Assembly (NCBI GenBank): GCA_037190805.1
Contig: JBBCJR010000011.1
Span: 1 to 54,612, forward strand
Origin: JBBCJR01 sp037190805
GTDB lineage: Bacteria; Pseudomonadota; Alphaproteobacteria; Sphingomonadales; Sphingomonadaceae
Direction: 5' to 3'
DNA length: 54,612 nucleotides
Positions 17,524-26,248 of this stretch are shown here, piece after piece. Both the position numbers and the translations under genes were made by a program. Each line of letters opens with the position of its first letter. The stretch's first letter is position 1. The notes under the pieces are model-generated. The model was not told where the DNA came from and did not search any database. It saw only the letters and a list, made by a program, of their open reading frames with translations.

Positions 17524-17949
17524 ATGGCAATGACGAACGATCCGAACGACGATATGAGCGCACCGGATGCCGGCACCGAAGCCGCACCTGCGCGTCGTCA
17601 GCTGCTGCAACTTGGCGCCGCTGCCGCTGCGTCCGTGGTCACGGTGCGCCCCGCCCTCGCCCAGACCGCGAACTCGGTCCTCAACTGCCAGATTCCGGTG
17701 CCCGACCCGGCCCGCGCCAATCAGTATATCGCCGCCAACGGACGCCTGGTGCCCGCCGGCACGAAAGGTGCCTTCCCGCCGTCGCCCCGCGCCTTCACGG
17801 GCGAGGAGATCAAGAAGGCCCTGCGCAGCAACCTGACCCCGCCGGGCGTCGATCGCGAGGCGTTTCAAGCCTATCTGAATTATATCCGCCGGCTGCGCGC
17901 GGGAACCAGCGGCTTCACCTGTTACGCCTCGCTGATCGCCACCCGCTGA
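17524..17949 (+). CDS. Small exported protein with twin-arginine signal, HPr-rel-A-type locus
   Basis: A 141-residue protein of unknown function. An acidic N-terminus is followed by a twin-arginine signal (ARRQLLQLGAAAAASVV, Arg24-Arg25) with probable cleavage after RPALAQ. The mature part of about 95 residues has one Cys near its start and one near the C-terminus (GFTCYASL), so a disulfide is possible. GGGTGGG precedes ATG17524; ATG17530 is an alternative start. It is 7 nt from a PqqD-like gene and shares an operon with an HprK-like kinase and a nucleotidyltransferase. I infer it may be the substrate that those proteins modify before export. Confidence 0.65.
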   Translation: MAMTNDPNDDMSAPDAGTEAAPARRQLLQLGAAAAASVVTVRPALAQTANSVLNCQIPVPDPARANQYIAANGRLVPAGTKGAFPPSPRAFTGEEIKKALRSNLTPPGVDREAFQAYLNYIRRLRAGTSGFTCYASLIATR

Positions 17950-17956
17950 GCGGACG

Positions 17957-18226
17957 ATGCGGTATCTCGCCGATCCGCCGGCCGCGCGCCGGGGACTGTC
18001 GCGCGACGGCTTCGTCATCCTCTACCACCGCCCCTCGGGCCAGACCCACCTGCTGACGCCACTCGCCGCGGCACTCGTCGACGTGCTCGCCGGCGACCCC
18101 GCTGATGCCGACGAGGCGCTTCGCCGCCTCGCCGCGATCCACGATCTCGACGGCGACGACGCCCAAGCCGTGATTGCCGCACGACTGGACGAGCTGGCCG
18201 ACGCGGGCCTGATCCGTCCCGTATGA
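17957..18226 (+). CDS. PqqD-like peptide chaperone, HPr-rel-A system
   Basis: An 89-residue PqqD-fold protein. The hallmark is the central HLLTPLAAALVDVL strand-helix, followed by a helical C-terminus ending in LDELADAGLI. PqqD-fold proteins bind leader peptides of ribosomally made, modified peptides and present them to enzymes. The stop overlaps the next start (ATGA, 18223-18226). Together with the HprK-like kinase this matches what is annotated elsewhere as the HPr-rel-A system (family name from memory), whose biological role is not established. Confidence 0.75.
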   Translation: MRYLADPPAARRGLSRDGFVILYHRPSGQTHLLTPLAAALVDVLAGDPADADEALRRLAAIHDLDGDDAQAVIAARLDELADAGLIRPV

Positions 18227-19086
18227 CACACCGGTTCAGCGTCCGGGTCGGGCCGTTCGGATTTGATATCCATTCCGTCTGGCCTGGCCCCGTCCGCGCG
18301 CTCCAGCGACTCTACGCCACCTATCCTCACGATCTGGCGGACGGCATCGCCGATTTCGCCATTCGTCTGGAGCCGGCCGGCCGTGGCCGCCGCTGGCTGC
18401 GGCCCGCGGTCGCGATCGGCGGCGATTTCACCCTGCCCGGCGCAGCGCCGCTACCGTTGGCGCAAGGATTGCTGGCGGCGGAAATGGCCATGAATCTTCA
18501 GGTCGCGCTTGGCCAGCACCGCTTCCTTCTCCTTCATGGCGCGGTGGTGGAGCGGGACGGCCGGGCGCTGCTGATGTCGGGCGCCTCCGGCTCGGGCAAG
18601 TCGACGCTGGCGGCGCTGATGAGCCTCAGGGGCTGGCGATTGCTGGGAGACGAGTTCGCGCTACTCGATCTCGACCGGGGCGACCTTCATCCCTTCCCTC
18701 GCCCCGTCAGCCTCAAGAACGACGCCATCGCCGTCGTCGAACGGGAAGTCGGGCCGGAACGGCTCGGCCCCCGTCTCGACGGCACGCCCAAGGGTAGCAT
18801 CCGCCATCTGATCCCGGATCAGTCGGCACTCGCCACGATGGACAAGGCGGCGATGCCCGCCGTGCTGGTGTTCCCCCAATTCGGCCGGGGACTGGAGCCC
18901 GCCGCGCGGCCCGTGGGCGCGGGCGAGGCCTTCATCCGCCTCGCCCAGGCATCGACCAACTATCCCAACCTCGGCGAGCCTGGCTTCGCCGCCCTCACTG
19001 GCCTGATCGATCGGGTTCCGGCCGTCCATCTGGACCATGGCGGTGGCCAGGCCGCGCTCGACGCGCTGGAGGCATTGGCCGGATGA
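18223..19086 (+). CDS. HprK-related kinase A
   Basis: A 287-residue protein related to the C-terminal kinase domain of HPr kinase/phosphorylase. It has LLHGAVV (H105), Walker A GASGSGKST (120-128) and LLGDEFALLD (GDE 142-144). Similar kinases in lasso-peptide loci phosphorylate a Ser of the peptide. HPr itself is not nearby, so the target is probably another protein of the locus. It is coupled by 4-nt overlaps to the PqqD-like gene before it and the nucleotidyltransferase after it. Confidence 0.8.
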   Translation: MTHRFSVRVGPFGFDIHSVWPGPVRALQRLYATYPHDLADGIADFAIRLEPAGRGRRWLRPAVAIGGDFTLPGAAPLPLAQGLLAAEMAMNLQVALGQHRFLLLHGAVVERDGRALLMSGASGSGKSTLAALMSLRGWRLLGDEFALLDLDRGDLHPFPRPVSLKNDAIAVVEREVGPERLGPRLDGTPKGSIRHLIPDQSALATMDKAAMPAVLVFPQFGRGLEPAARPVGAGEAFIRLAQASTNYPNLGEPGFAALTGLIDRVPAVHLDHGGGQAALDALEALAG

Positions 19087-20093
19087 GCGTTCGCCTGTTG
19101 ATCGCCGCCCTTGCTCACCCGGCCAGTCTGGAGCGTCTGTCCGACACCGAATGGAGCGCCCTGATCCGCATCGCCCGCGCAGAGGCGCTGATCGGTCAGC
19201 TCGCCCATCGCAGCGCCGGCATGTTGGTGCCGCCCCGCGCGCGAATAATCCTCGACGACGCGCTGACGATGGCGGCGGCCAACCGCCGCCAGATGCTGTG
19301 GGAAGCGGAGATGGCCCGCCGCGCGTTGACACCGCTGGGCACCCGCGTCGTGCTGCTGAAAGGTGCGGCCTATGCCGCCGCCGACCTCGGCCCCGCCGCC
19401 GGCCGCAGCATCGGGGACCTCGACCTGCTGGTGCCGCGCGCCGATCTCGACGCCGCCGAACATGCGGTGCTGGAAGCGGGCTGGGAGCCGGTCAAGTCCG
19501 ATCCCTATGACGATGCCTATTACCGTCGCTGGATGCACGAGCTGCCGCCGCTGATCCATGCCGAGCGCGACCGGATGCTGGACCTCCATCATACCATTCT
19601 GCCCCTGACCGGCCGCCGTCGCCCCCACGCCGATGCGCTGGTCGAGGATGCCGTGGCGCTGCCGTCAGGCCTGTTCGTCCTGTCGCCAGCGGATCGCATC
19701 GTCCATGCCGCCGCCCATTGCCTCTACGATGGCGACCTGTCGGGCGGGCTCAGGAACCTGTGGGACATTGGCCGCCTGCTGGCCGACGCGAACGCACCGT
19801 CACGTTCGGACCTGCTGGACCGCGCCCGGCTACACGATCTGGAAGATGTGGTCGCGCGCGCCCTGCGCCTGTGCGGCGTGCTGTGGAATGTCGAACCGAT
19901 CAGGTTCGCCGACCGGCCTTTCCTGCGCCGGCTTCTGGCGCGCGACGGGCTGGGCCGCCAGACCCGGCCCTGGACCCGCCTCGCCTTCTCGGCGCGGGGT
20001 CACTGGCTGCGGATGCCGCCGGCGATGCTGGCCCGGCATTTGGCCGTCAAAGCGACGAAAGCGTGGGAAGCAACTCGTCGAAATGATGGATGA
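19083..20093 (+). CDS. NTP_transf_5 nucleotidyltransferase-like protein
   Basis: A 336-residue protein of the uncharacterised nucleotidyltransferase family. LLKGAAY (91-97) and RSIGDLDLLV (108-117, D112 and D114) form the Mg-NTP site. Related proteins occur in lasso-peptide and other peptide-modification loci next to HprK-like kinases. The start overlaps the kinase stop (ATGA). The last 47 bp overlap the 3' end of the gph gene on the opposite strand. Neither the nucleotide nor the acceptor is known. Confidence 0.75.
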   Translation: MSVRLLIAALAHPASLERLSDTEWSALIRIARAEALIGQLAHRSAGMLVPPRARIILDDALTMAAANRRQMLWEAEMARRALTPLGTRVVLLKGAAYAAADLGPAAGRSIGDLDLLVPRADLDAAEHAVLEAGWEPVKSDPYDDAYYRRWMHELPPLIHAERDRMLDLHHTILPLTGRRRPHADALVEDAVALPSGLFVLSPADRIVHAAAHCLYDGDLSGGLRNLWDIGRLLADANAPSRSDLLDRARLHDLEDVVARALRLCGVLWNVEPIRFADRPFLRRLLARDGLGRQTRPWTRLAFSARGHWLRMPPAMLARHLAVKATKAWEATRRNDG

Positions 20094-20709
20094 CGGCCGT
20101 TGCGCCGAGCGCGTCGACCGGCCTGTCGCTAAAGCCGAAGCTGACCGCGACACACGGCACGCCGGCTGCCCTGGCGGTATCGGTATCGGTGATCGAGTCG
20201 CCGATGAAGGCCGGCGCCATTGATCCCAGCCGGCGCGCGGCTTCCATCAGCGGCGCAGGGTCGGGCTTGCGAACGCTCAGCGTATCGCCGCCGATCAGCG
20301 CCTGAAAGCGCTCCGTCCAGCCCAACGCGGCGAGCAGCTGGATCGACAACGCCTCGGGCTTGTTGGTGCAGACACCCAGCCGGATGCCGCGCGCGGCCAG
20401 TTCGTCCAGCGCACGTTCCAGCCCGGCGAACGGGGCGGAGTGAACGCAGATGTTGCGGCTGTAATAGTCGATGAAGATGGGAAACCCCTCATCCACCAGC
20501 GCTTCGGTCCATCCGCCCGTTGCGCCCAGCCCTCGCTCCAGCAGCTTGCGCGCGCCGTGCCCCACCATGTCGCGCACCGCCGTCTCGCTTACCGCCGGGC
20601 GCCCCAGGACGCCCAACGCGTGGTTCAGCGCCGCGGTCAGGTCGGGCCCGGTGTCGACGAGCGTGCCGTCGAGGTCGAAGATGATGCTGTCGAAGCGGAT
20701 ATCGGTCAT
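20047..20709 (-). CDS. gph: Phosphoglycolate phosphatase, HAD family
   Basis: A 220-residue HAD phosphatase. Motif I is FDLDGTLVDT with the nucleophilic Asp, motif II lies in VCTNKP, and motif III/IV in KPDPAPLM...FIGDSITD. It most likely dephosphorylates 2-phosphoglycolate formed during DNA repair or oxygenase reactions. The start at 20709 fits the family; longer frames would run into glmU. The gene is divergent from glmU (59 bp between starts), and its 3' end overlaps the convergent nucleotidyltransferase by 47 bp. Confidence 0.85.
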   Translation of the reverse strand: MTDIRFDSIIFDLDGTLVDTGPDLTAALNHALGVLGRPAVSETAVRDMVGHGARKLLERGLGATGGWTEALVDEGFPIFIDYYSRNICVHSAPFAGLERALDELAARGIRLGVCTNKPEALSIQLLAALGWTERFQALIGGDTLSVRKPDPAPLMEAARRLGSMAPAFIGDSITDTDTARAAGVPCVAVSFGFSDRPVDALGATAVIHHFDELLPTLSSL

Positions 20710-20768
20710 GCGTCGCCCATGACGCGGACGATATGGAAATGGCAAGCTTTCTGTGGCACCTGCCCGAC

Positions 20769-22145
20769 ATGATCGGAACCCGTCCGCTTGCCGTCGTGAT
20801 CCTGGCCGCTGGTCAGGGCACCCGCATGAAGTCCGACCTGCACAAGGTCCTCCATCCCATCGCCGGCCGGCCGATGCTGCTGCACCTGATGGCCAGCGTC
20901 GCCGCCCTGTCACCGGCCCGCACGGTGGTCGTCGTCGGCGCCCGGCGCGAGCAGGTGGAGGCCGCAGTCACCGGCAGCGGCGCGGTGGTCGTGACGCAGG
21001 AGCCGCAACTGGGCACGGGCCACGCCGTGCTTCAAGCGGAGGGCGCGCTGGCGGGGTTCGAGGGGGATGTCCTGATCCTCTATGGCGACGTTCCCCTGAT
21101 CGCAGCGGAAACGATGCGGGGCATGATCACCCGCCTTCAGGCAGCGGATAGGCCGGCTGCGGTGGTGCTCGGATTCCGGCCACCGGATGCGCTCGCCTAT
21201 GGCCGCATCCTCGCCGATGCCGACGGCCGCATCGACAAGATGGTCGAGTTCAAGGATGCCACGGCGGAGGAACGCGCGGTCGACCTGTGCAATTCCGGCG
21301 TCATGGCGGTGCGCGCCGCCGACCTGTGGCCGCTCCTCGCCCGGGTCGGCAGCGACAATGCGGCGGGCGAATATTATCTGCCCGATCTCATCGGTCTCGC
21401 CGCCGGTGATGGGCGATCGAGCGCGGTGGTCGAAACCGCCGCCGCCGAGGTCGCCGGCATCAACAGCCGCGCCGAACTGGCTGCGGTGGAGGCCGTCTGG
21501 CAGGCGGACCGCCGGGCACGGGCGATGGCCGATGGGGCGACCCTGATCGCGCCCGCGACCGTCTGGTTCAGCCATGACACTGTGCTCGGCCGCGACGTCA
21601 CGGTCGAACCGAACGTCGTTTTCGCACCGGGCGTCGAGATCGCCGACGGCGTCACCATCCGGGCCTTCAGCCATCTGGAGGGCGCGCGGGTCGCCAGCGG
21701 CGCCGACATCGGCCCCTATGCCCGCCTCCGTCCCGGCGCGGACATCGGCGAGAAAGCCAAGATCGGCAATTTCGTCGAGGTAAAGAAGGCCCGGATCGAT
21801 GCCGGCGCCAAGGTCAATCACCTCAGCTATGTGGGCGATGCCGATGTCGGCGCGGCGGCCAATATCGGCGCCGGCACCATCACCTGCAATTATGACGGCT
21901 TCTTCAAATACCGCACCCGGATCGGCGCCGGCGCCTTCATCGGGTCGAACAGCGCGCTCGTCGCGCCCGTCAGCATCGGCGACGGCGCGATCGTCGCCGC
22001 CGGTTCGGTCGTCACGGGCGATGTCGAGGCGGATGCGCTGGCGCTGGCACGCGGCCGGCAAGAAAACCGACCGGGCTGGGCGGCCCGCTTTCGCGCCGCT
22101 ATGTCGGCCCGCAAACGGGCTGGTTCAATCCCGGACAGCAAGTAA
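20769..22145 (+). CDS. glmU: Bifunctional GlcNAc-1-P uridyltransferase / GlcN-1-P acetyltransferase
   Basis: A 458-residue enzyme making UDP-GlcNAc for peptidoglycan and lipid A. The N-terminal pyrophosphorylase has LAAGQGTRMKS and the UDP-GlcNAc-binding YGDVPLI. The C-terminal left-handed beta-helix shows hexapeptide repeats with VEVKKA and GAGTITCNYDG, the acetyltransferase site. ATG20769 is chosen because it lies close to the conserved N-terminus; ATG20733 would add 12 residues without a better ribosome-binding site. glmS starts 15 nt after the stop, so the two steps of the pathway are co-transcribed. Confidence 0.94.
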   Translation: MIGTRPLAVVILAAGQGTRMKSDLHKVLHPIAGRPMLLHLMASVAALSPARTVVVVGARREQVEAAVTGSGAVVVTQEPQLGTGHAVLQAEGALAGFEGDVLILYGDVPLIAAETMRGMITRLQAADRPAAVVLGFRPPDALAYGRILADADGRIDKMVEFKDATAEERAVDLCNSGVMAVRAADLWPLLARVGSDNAAGEYYLPDLIGLAAGDGRSSAVVETAAAEVAGINSRAELAAVEAVWQADRRARAMADGATLIAPATVWFSHDTVLGRDVTVEPNVVFAPGVEIADGVTIRAFSHLEGARVASGADIGPYARLRPGADIGEKAKIGNFVEVKKARIDAGAKVNHLSYVGDADVGAAANIGAGTITCNYDGFFKYRTRIGAGAFIGSNSALVAPVSIGDGAIVAAGSVVTGDVEADALALARGRQENRPGWAARFRAAMSARKRAGSIPDSK

Positions 22146-22160
22146 CGGAAACCACGGTCT

Positions 22161-23984
22161 ATGTGCGGAATCATCGGTATCCTTGGACGTGAGGATGTTA
22201 CGGACCGGCTGGTGGACGGCCTCAGGCGGCTGGAGTATCGCGGCTATGATTCGGCCGGCGTCTGCGCCGTAGTAGATGGCCGGATCGAGCGGCGCCGCGC
22301 CGAAGGCAAGCTCGACAACCTCGCGCGTGTCCTTGCCGCCAGTCCCCTTCCCGGTCACAGCGGCATCGCCCACACCCGCTGGGCGACCCACGGCGCGCCG
22401 ACGACGGAAAATGCGCACCCCCACGCGACCGAACAGGTCGCCCTCGTCCACAACGGCATCATCGAGAATTTCAAGGAACTGCGCGAGGAATTGATCGCCG
22501 CCGGCCGCCGCTTCGAAAGCCAGACCGACAGCGAGGTCGTCGCCCACCTCATCAGCCGCGAGGTTGAAGCCGGCGTCGACCCGGTGGAGGCGGTGCGCCG
22601 GTCGCTGAAGCGTTTGCGAGGGGCGTTCGCGCTCGCGATCCTGTTCCGCCAGGACCCCGACCTGCTGATCGGCGCCCGCCTCGGCTCGCCACTCGTCGTC
22701 GGCTACGGCGACGGCGAGACCTATCTCGGTTCCGACGCGCTGGCCCTTGCCCCCCTCACCCAGCGGATCGCCTATCTCGAGGAAGGCGACCGGGTGGTCA
22801 TCCGTCGGGGATCGGTCGAGATCTTCGACGCCGACGACCGGCCGGTCGACCGTCCCGTCACGCTTTCAGGGGTCACCGGCGCGCTGATCGACAAGGGCAA
22901 TCACCGCCACTTCATGCAGAAGGAGATCTTCGAGCAGCCGACCGTCGTCGCCCAGACGCTCGGCGCCTATCTCCGCCCGCTGGAGGAAGAGGTGGCGCTG
23001 CCCGCCGTGCCGTTCGACCTTGCCGCCATCCGCCGGGTGACGATCGTCGCCTGTGGCACCAGCTTCTATGCCGGTATGGTCGCCAAATACTGGATCGAGC
23101 AGATGGCCCGCGTGCCGGTCGAGCTCGATATCGCGTCGGAGTTCCGATACCGCGACCCGGTGCTGGAGGAGAACGGCCTCGCCCTCTTCATCAGCCAGTC
23201 GGGCGAGACGGCGGACACGCTCGCCGCGCTTCGCCACGCGAAGGCAGCCGGACAGCGCATCGTGGCGGTGGTCAATGTCGCCACCTCGTCGATGGCCCGC
23301 GAAGCGGAACTGGTGCTGCCCACCCATGCCGGGCCGGAAATCGGCGTCGCCTCGACCAAGGCCTTCACCTGCCAGCTGGCGGTGCTCGCCGCCTTCGCCG
23401 CAAATCTGGCCCGCGCGCGCGGCAAGCTGGATTCCGATGGAGAGAAGCGCATCGTTCACCTCCTGACCGAGGCGCCGGCGGCGATGAACGCCGCGCTTGC
23501 TCATGACCATGATATCGAGCTGATGGCCCCCGCCCTCGCCGGCGCACGCGACATCCTCTATCTCGGCCGTGGCCCGGATTACCCGCTGGCCCTCGAAGGC
23601 GCACTGAAGCTGAAGGAAATCAGCTACATCCATGCCGAAGGCTATGCCGCCGGCGAGATGAAGCACGGACCTATCGCTCTGATCGACGACGCCGTGCCGG
23701 TCATCGTCATGGCGCCGTCGGGCCCGCTGTTCGAAAAGACCGTCTCCAACATGCAGGAGGTGCAGGCACGCGGCGGCAAGGTGGTGCTGATCTCGGACGC
23801 CGACGGCATCCGCGCCGCGGGCGACGACTGCCTGGCGACGATCGAGATGCCGCATGTCGATGCGTTCATCGCGCCGCTGGTCTATGCCATCCCCGTGCAA
23901 CTGCTGGCCTATCATATCGCCGTCGCCAAGGGCACGGACGTCGACCAGCCGCGCAACCTCGCCAAGTCCGTGACGGTGGAATAG
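22161..23984 (+). CDS. glmS: Glucosamine-6-phosphate synthase
   Basis: A 607-residue glutamine-dependent amidotransferase converting fructose-6-P to glucosamine-6-P. It starts MCGIIGI with the catalytic Cys2 exposed after Met removal. The glutaminase part includes HTRWATHG. Two SIS isomerase domains follow (CGTSFYAG and SQSGETADT; then GRGPDYPLALEGALKLKE), ending in the typical LAKSVTVE. Length is normal. It lies directly after glmU and 2 nt before a CsaA-like gene. No ribozyme-like leader fits in the 15-nt gap. Confidence 0.96.
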   Translation: MCGIIGILGREDVTDRLVDGLRRLEYRGYDSAGVCAVVDGRIERRRAEGKLDNLARVLAASPLPGHSGIAHTRWATHGAPTTENAHPHATEQVALVHNGIIENFKELREELIAAGRRFESQTDSEVVAHLISREVEAGVDPVEAVRRSLKRLRGAFALAILFRQDPDLLIGARLGSPLVVGYGDGETYLGSDALALAPLTQRIAYLEEGDRVVIRRGSVEIFDADDRPVDRPVTLSGVTGALIDKGNHRHFMQKEIFEQPTVVAQTLGAYLRPLEEEVALPAVPFDLAAIRRVTIVACGTSFYAGMVAKYWIEQMARVPVELDIASEFRYRDPVLEENGLALFISQSGETADTLAALRHAKAAGQRIVAVVNVATSSMAREAELVLPTHAGPEIGVASTKAFTCQLAVLAAFAANLARARGKLDSDGEKRIVHLLTEAPAAMNAALAHDHDIELMAPALAGARDILYLGRGPDYPLALEGALKLKEISYIHAEGYAAGEMKHGPIALIDDAVPVIVMAPSGPLFEKTVSNMQEVQARGGKVVLISDADGIRAAGDDCLATIEMPHVDAFIAPLVYAIPVQLLAYHIAVAKGTDVDQPRNLAKSVTVE

Positions 23985-23986
23985 CC

Positions 23987-24361
23987 ATGGCCCATATCAC
24001 CCATGATCCGGCCGCATCGGCGGCGGAGACAATCGATTTCGACAGTTTCCTGAAGGTCGATATCCGCGTCGGCACCATCGTCGCCGTCGACGATTTTCCC
24101 GAAGCCCGTCACCCCTCCTGGAAACTGACGATCGATTTCGGCCCGATCATCGGCCTCAAGCGATCGAGCGGGCGGATCGTTAGCCTCTATAGCAAGGACG
24201 AACTGATCGGCAGGCAGGTGGCGGGCGTCGTCAACTTCCCGCCCCGCCAGATCGGCAAATTCATGTCCGAGGTCCTGACGCTCGGTTTTCCGGACGAGAC
24301 AGGAGAAGTCGTCCTGATCAGCCCCGACCGGCCAGTCCCGAATGGCGGCCGGCTGTTCTAA
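23987..24361 (+). CDS. CsaA-like tRNA-binding protein
   Basis: A 124-residue protein built on the tRNA-binding (EMAP-II-like) OB fold. The N-terminal FLKVDIRVGTIVAVDDFPEA and the C-terminal LGFPDETGEVVLISPDRPV with NGGRLF are hallmarks of CsaA and the C-terminal domain of methionyl-tRNA synthetase. CsaA is described as a secretion-related chaperone that also binds RNA. It is spaced 2 nt from glmS and is probably co-transcribed with it. Confidence 0.85.
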   Translation: MAHITHDPAASAAETIDFDSFLKVDIRVGTIVAVDDFPEARHPSWKLTIDFGPIIGLKRSSGRIVSLYSKDELIGRQVAGVVNFPPRQIGKFMSEVLTLGFPDETGEVVLISPDRPVPNGGRLF

Positions 24362-24429
24362 GCCGCCGGTCGGGGAAAGTTCGCGCCCGGTCTGGACTTT
24401 CCCCCGATAATCGTCCACCTAATGGCGTG

Positions 24430-24471
24430 ATGCGGTATCAGGTCGCCCTCCTTCGACTTACGCGCCCTTAG
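24430..24471 (+). CDS. Candidate leucine leader peptide for leuA
   Basis: A 13-codon frame (MRYQVALLRLTRP) ends 100 bp before leuA. It contains three Leu codons in four positions (CTC CTT CGA CTT), as expected for a ribosome-mediated attenuator that senses charged tRNA-Leu. The stop is followed by a GC-rich stretch with several alternative stems. Such leader peptides are known upstream of leucine-pathway genes in proteobacteria. The ribosome-binding site is weak, so this is a proposal. Confidence 0.45.
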   Translation: MRYQVALLRLTRP

Positions 24472-24488
24472 GCGCCAACCCTGACGCG

Positions 24489-24504
24489 CGCCCGCGGCCG
24501 GGCG
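24489..24504 (+). promoter_or_regulatory. Stem-loop in leuA leader, possible attenuator
   Basis: A 6-bp GC stem (CGCCCG / CGGGCG) with a 4-nt loop lies between the putative leader peptide and leuA. Partly overlapping alternative pairs involve the flanking GGCGCC and TCGCGCC segments. There is no T-run directly after it, so it may act as a Rho-linked pause or anti-terminator, or not at all. Confidence 0.35.
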
Positions 24505-24571
24505 ACGACGTCGCGCCTGAGGGATCATCACCGCCGATACCGTACTCAAAAAAATTCAGGGGCTTGTTCCC

Positions 24572-26116
24572 ATGTCCGATACGATTCTGATTTTCGACAC
24601 CACCCTGCGCGATGGCGAGCAGTCTCCCGGCTGCTCGATGAACCTGGAGGAAAAGCTGCAGGTCGCCGACCAGCTGGAAACGCTGGGCGTGGACATCATC
24701 GAGGCCGGCTTCGCCATTGCCTCCCAAGGCGATTTCGAGGCGGTGAGCGAGGTTGCCCGTCAGGCCAAGCGCGCCACCGTGGCCAGCCTGGCCCGTTCGG
24801 CGGAGCCCGACATCGACCGCGCCTGGGAGGCCGTCCAGCACGCGAAGAAACCACGCATCCACCTGTTCATCGCCACCTCGCCACTGCACATGCGGGTCAA
24901 GCTGAACAAATCGCCGGAAGAGGTTCTGGACATCATCCAGCGCACCGTCGGCCATGCCAGCAGCATCTGCCCCGACGTCGAATGGTCGGCGGAAGACGCA
25001 ACCCGTTCGGACCCCGATTTTCTGGCCCGCGCCATCGAAACCGCGATCAAGGCCGGAGCCAGGACCATCAACCTGCCCGATACGGTCGGCTATGCCACGC
25101 CGGACACCTATGGCGCCATGTTCCGCGACATGATCAACCGGGTTCCCAATGCGGACAAGGCGATCTTCTCCACCCACTGCCACAATGATCTGGGCCTGGC
25201 GGTCGCCAATTCGCTGGCGGCGGTGATGGCGGGCGCCCGACAGGTGGAATCGACCATCAACGGCATCGGCGAACGCGCCGGCAACGCCGCGGTCGAAGAG
25301 ATCGCGATGGCGATCAAGGTCCGCCACGACGTGCTGCCGGTGAAAACCAACATCGTCTCGACCGAGATCAACCGATCGAGCCGGCTGATTTCCGGCATTA
25401 CCGGCTTTCAGGTCCAGCCGAACAAGGCGATCGTCGGCGCAAACGCCTTCGCGCACGAAAGCGGCATCCATCAGGACGGCATGCTGAAGGACGCCTCGAC
25501 ATACGAGATCATGACGCCGGAAAGCGTCGGCGTCACCACGTCCAGCCTGGTGATGGGCAAGCATTCGGGCCGCGCTGCCTTCCGCTCCAAGCTGGACGAG
25601 CTGGGCTACAAGCTGGGCGATAACGCGTTTCAGGACGCCTTCGTCCGTTTCAAGGCGCTGGCCGACGCCAAGAAGCATGTCTACGACGAGGACATCATCG
25701 CCCTGGTCGACGACGAGGTGCTGCGGGGTCACGACCGCATCCAGGTCAAGGAGGTCGAGGTCTATTGCGGCTCCAACGGGCCGCAGCGGGCGATCCTGAC
25801 GCTGGACGTCGACGGCGAGGAAAAGACCACCACGGCGCGCGGCAACGGCCCGGTCGACGCGGTATTCAACGCCATCCGCAATCTCGTTCCGCACGACAGT
25901 TCGGTCCTGGAACGCTATGAGGTTCATGCCGTCACCGGCGGCACCGACGCCCAGGCGGAAGTCTCGATCCTGCTGTCCGAGGACGGCCGCACGACACGGG
26001 GACGCGGCGCCCATGTCGACACCATGGTGGCCAGCGCCCGGGCTTATGTGAACGCCCTCAACAAGCTGATGGTGAAGCGGGGCCGCTCACCGGTCGAAGG
26101 CCGCGCGGCGGTGTGA
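24572..26116 (+). CDS. leuA: 2-isopropylmalate synthase
   Basis: A 514-residue enzyme for the first committed step of leucine synthesis (acetyl-CoA + 2-ketoisovalerate). It begins with FDTTLRDGEQSPG, has the metal-binding HCHNDLGLAVANS and GIGERAGNA in the catalytic barrel, and a C-terminal LeuA dimer domain for leucine feedback inhibition (from about residue 390). Length fits the common bacterial type. CAGGGGC precedes the ATG. The upstream 200 bp hold a candidate leader peptide and stem-loops. Confidence 0.95.
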   Translation: MSDTILIFDTTLRDGEQSPGCSMNLEEKLQVADQLETLGVDIIEAGFAIASQGDFEAVSEVARQAKRATVASLARSAEPDIDRAWEAVQHAKKPRIHLFIATSPLHMRVKLNKSPEEVLDIIQRTVGHASSICPDVEWSAEDATRSDPDFLARAIETAIKAGARTINLPDTVGYATPDTYGAMFRDMINRVPNADKAIFSTHCHNDLGLAVANSLAAVMAGARQVESTINGIGERAGNAAVEEIAMAIKVRHDVLPVKTNIVSTEINRSSRLISGITGFQVQPNKAIVGANAFAHESGIHQDGMLKDASTYEIMTPESVGVTTSSLVMGKHSGRAAFRSKLDELGYKLGDNAFQDAFVRFKALADAKKHVYDEDIIALVDDEVLRGHDRIQVKEVEVYCGSNGPQRAILTLDVDGEEKTTTARGNGPVDAVFNAIRNLVPHDSSVLERYEVHAVTGGTDAQAEVSILLSEDGRTTRGRGAHVDTMVASARAYVNALNKLMVKRGRSPVEGRAAV

Positions 26117-26248
26117 TTTGAGCGGGCGCCGCCCGTCGCAAGGCCGCGCCCGCACCCTCGCCCATCGTTCCCCTTGCGGTCGGATAGGGTCGCACTAGAC
26201 TCCCTTGCACAACAGCGGCCGCGCAAGGCCGTTCGGGAGAGGAGTCGC

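Noticed and set aside
24458..26014. Long antisense frame opposite leuA
   Set aside because: leuA is unmistakable, and the antisense translation has no recognisable domain.
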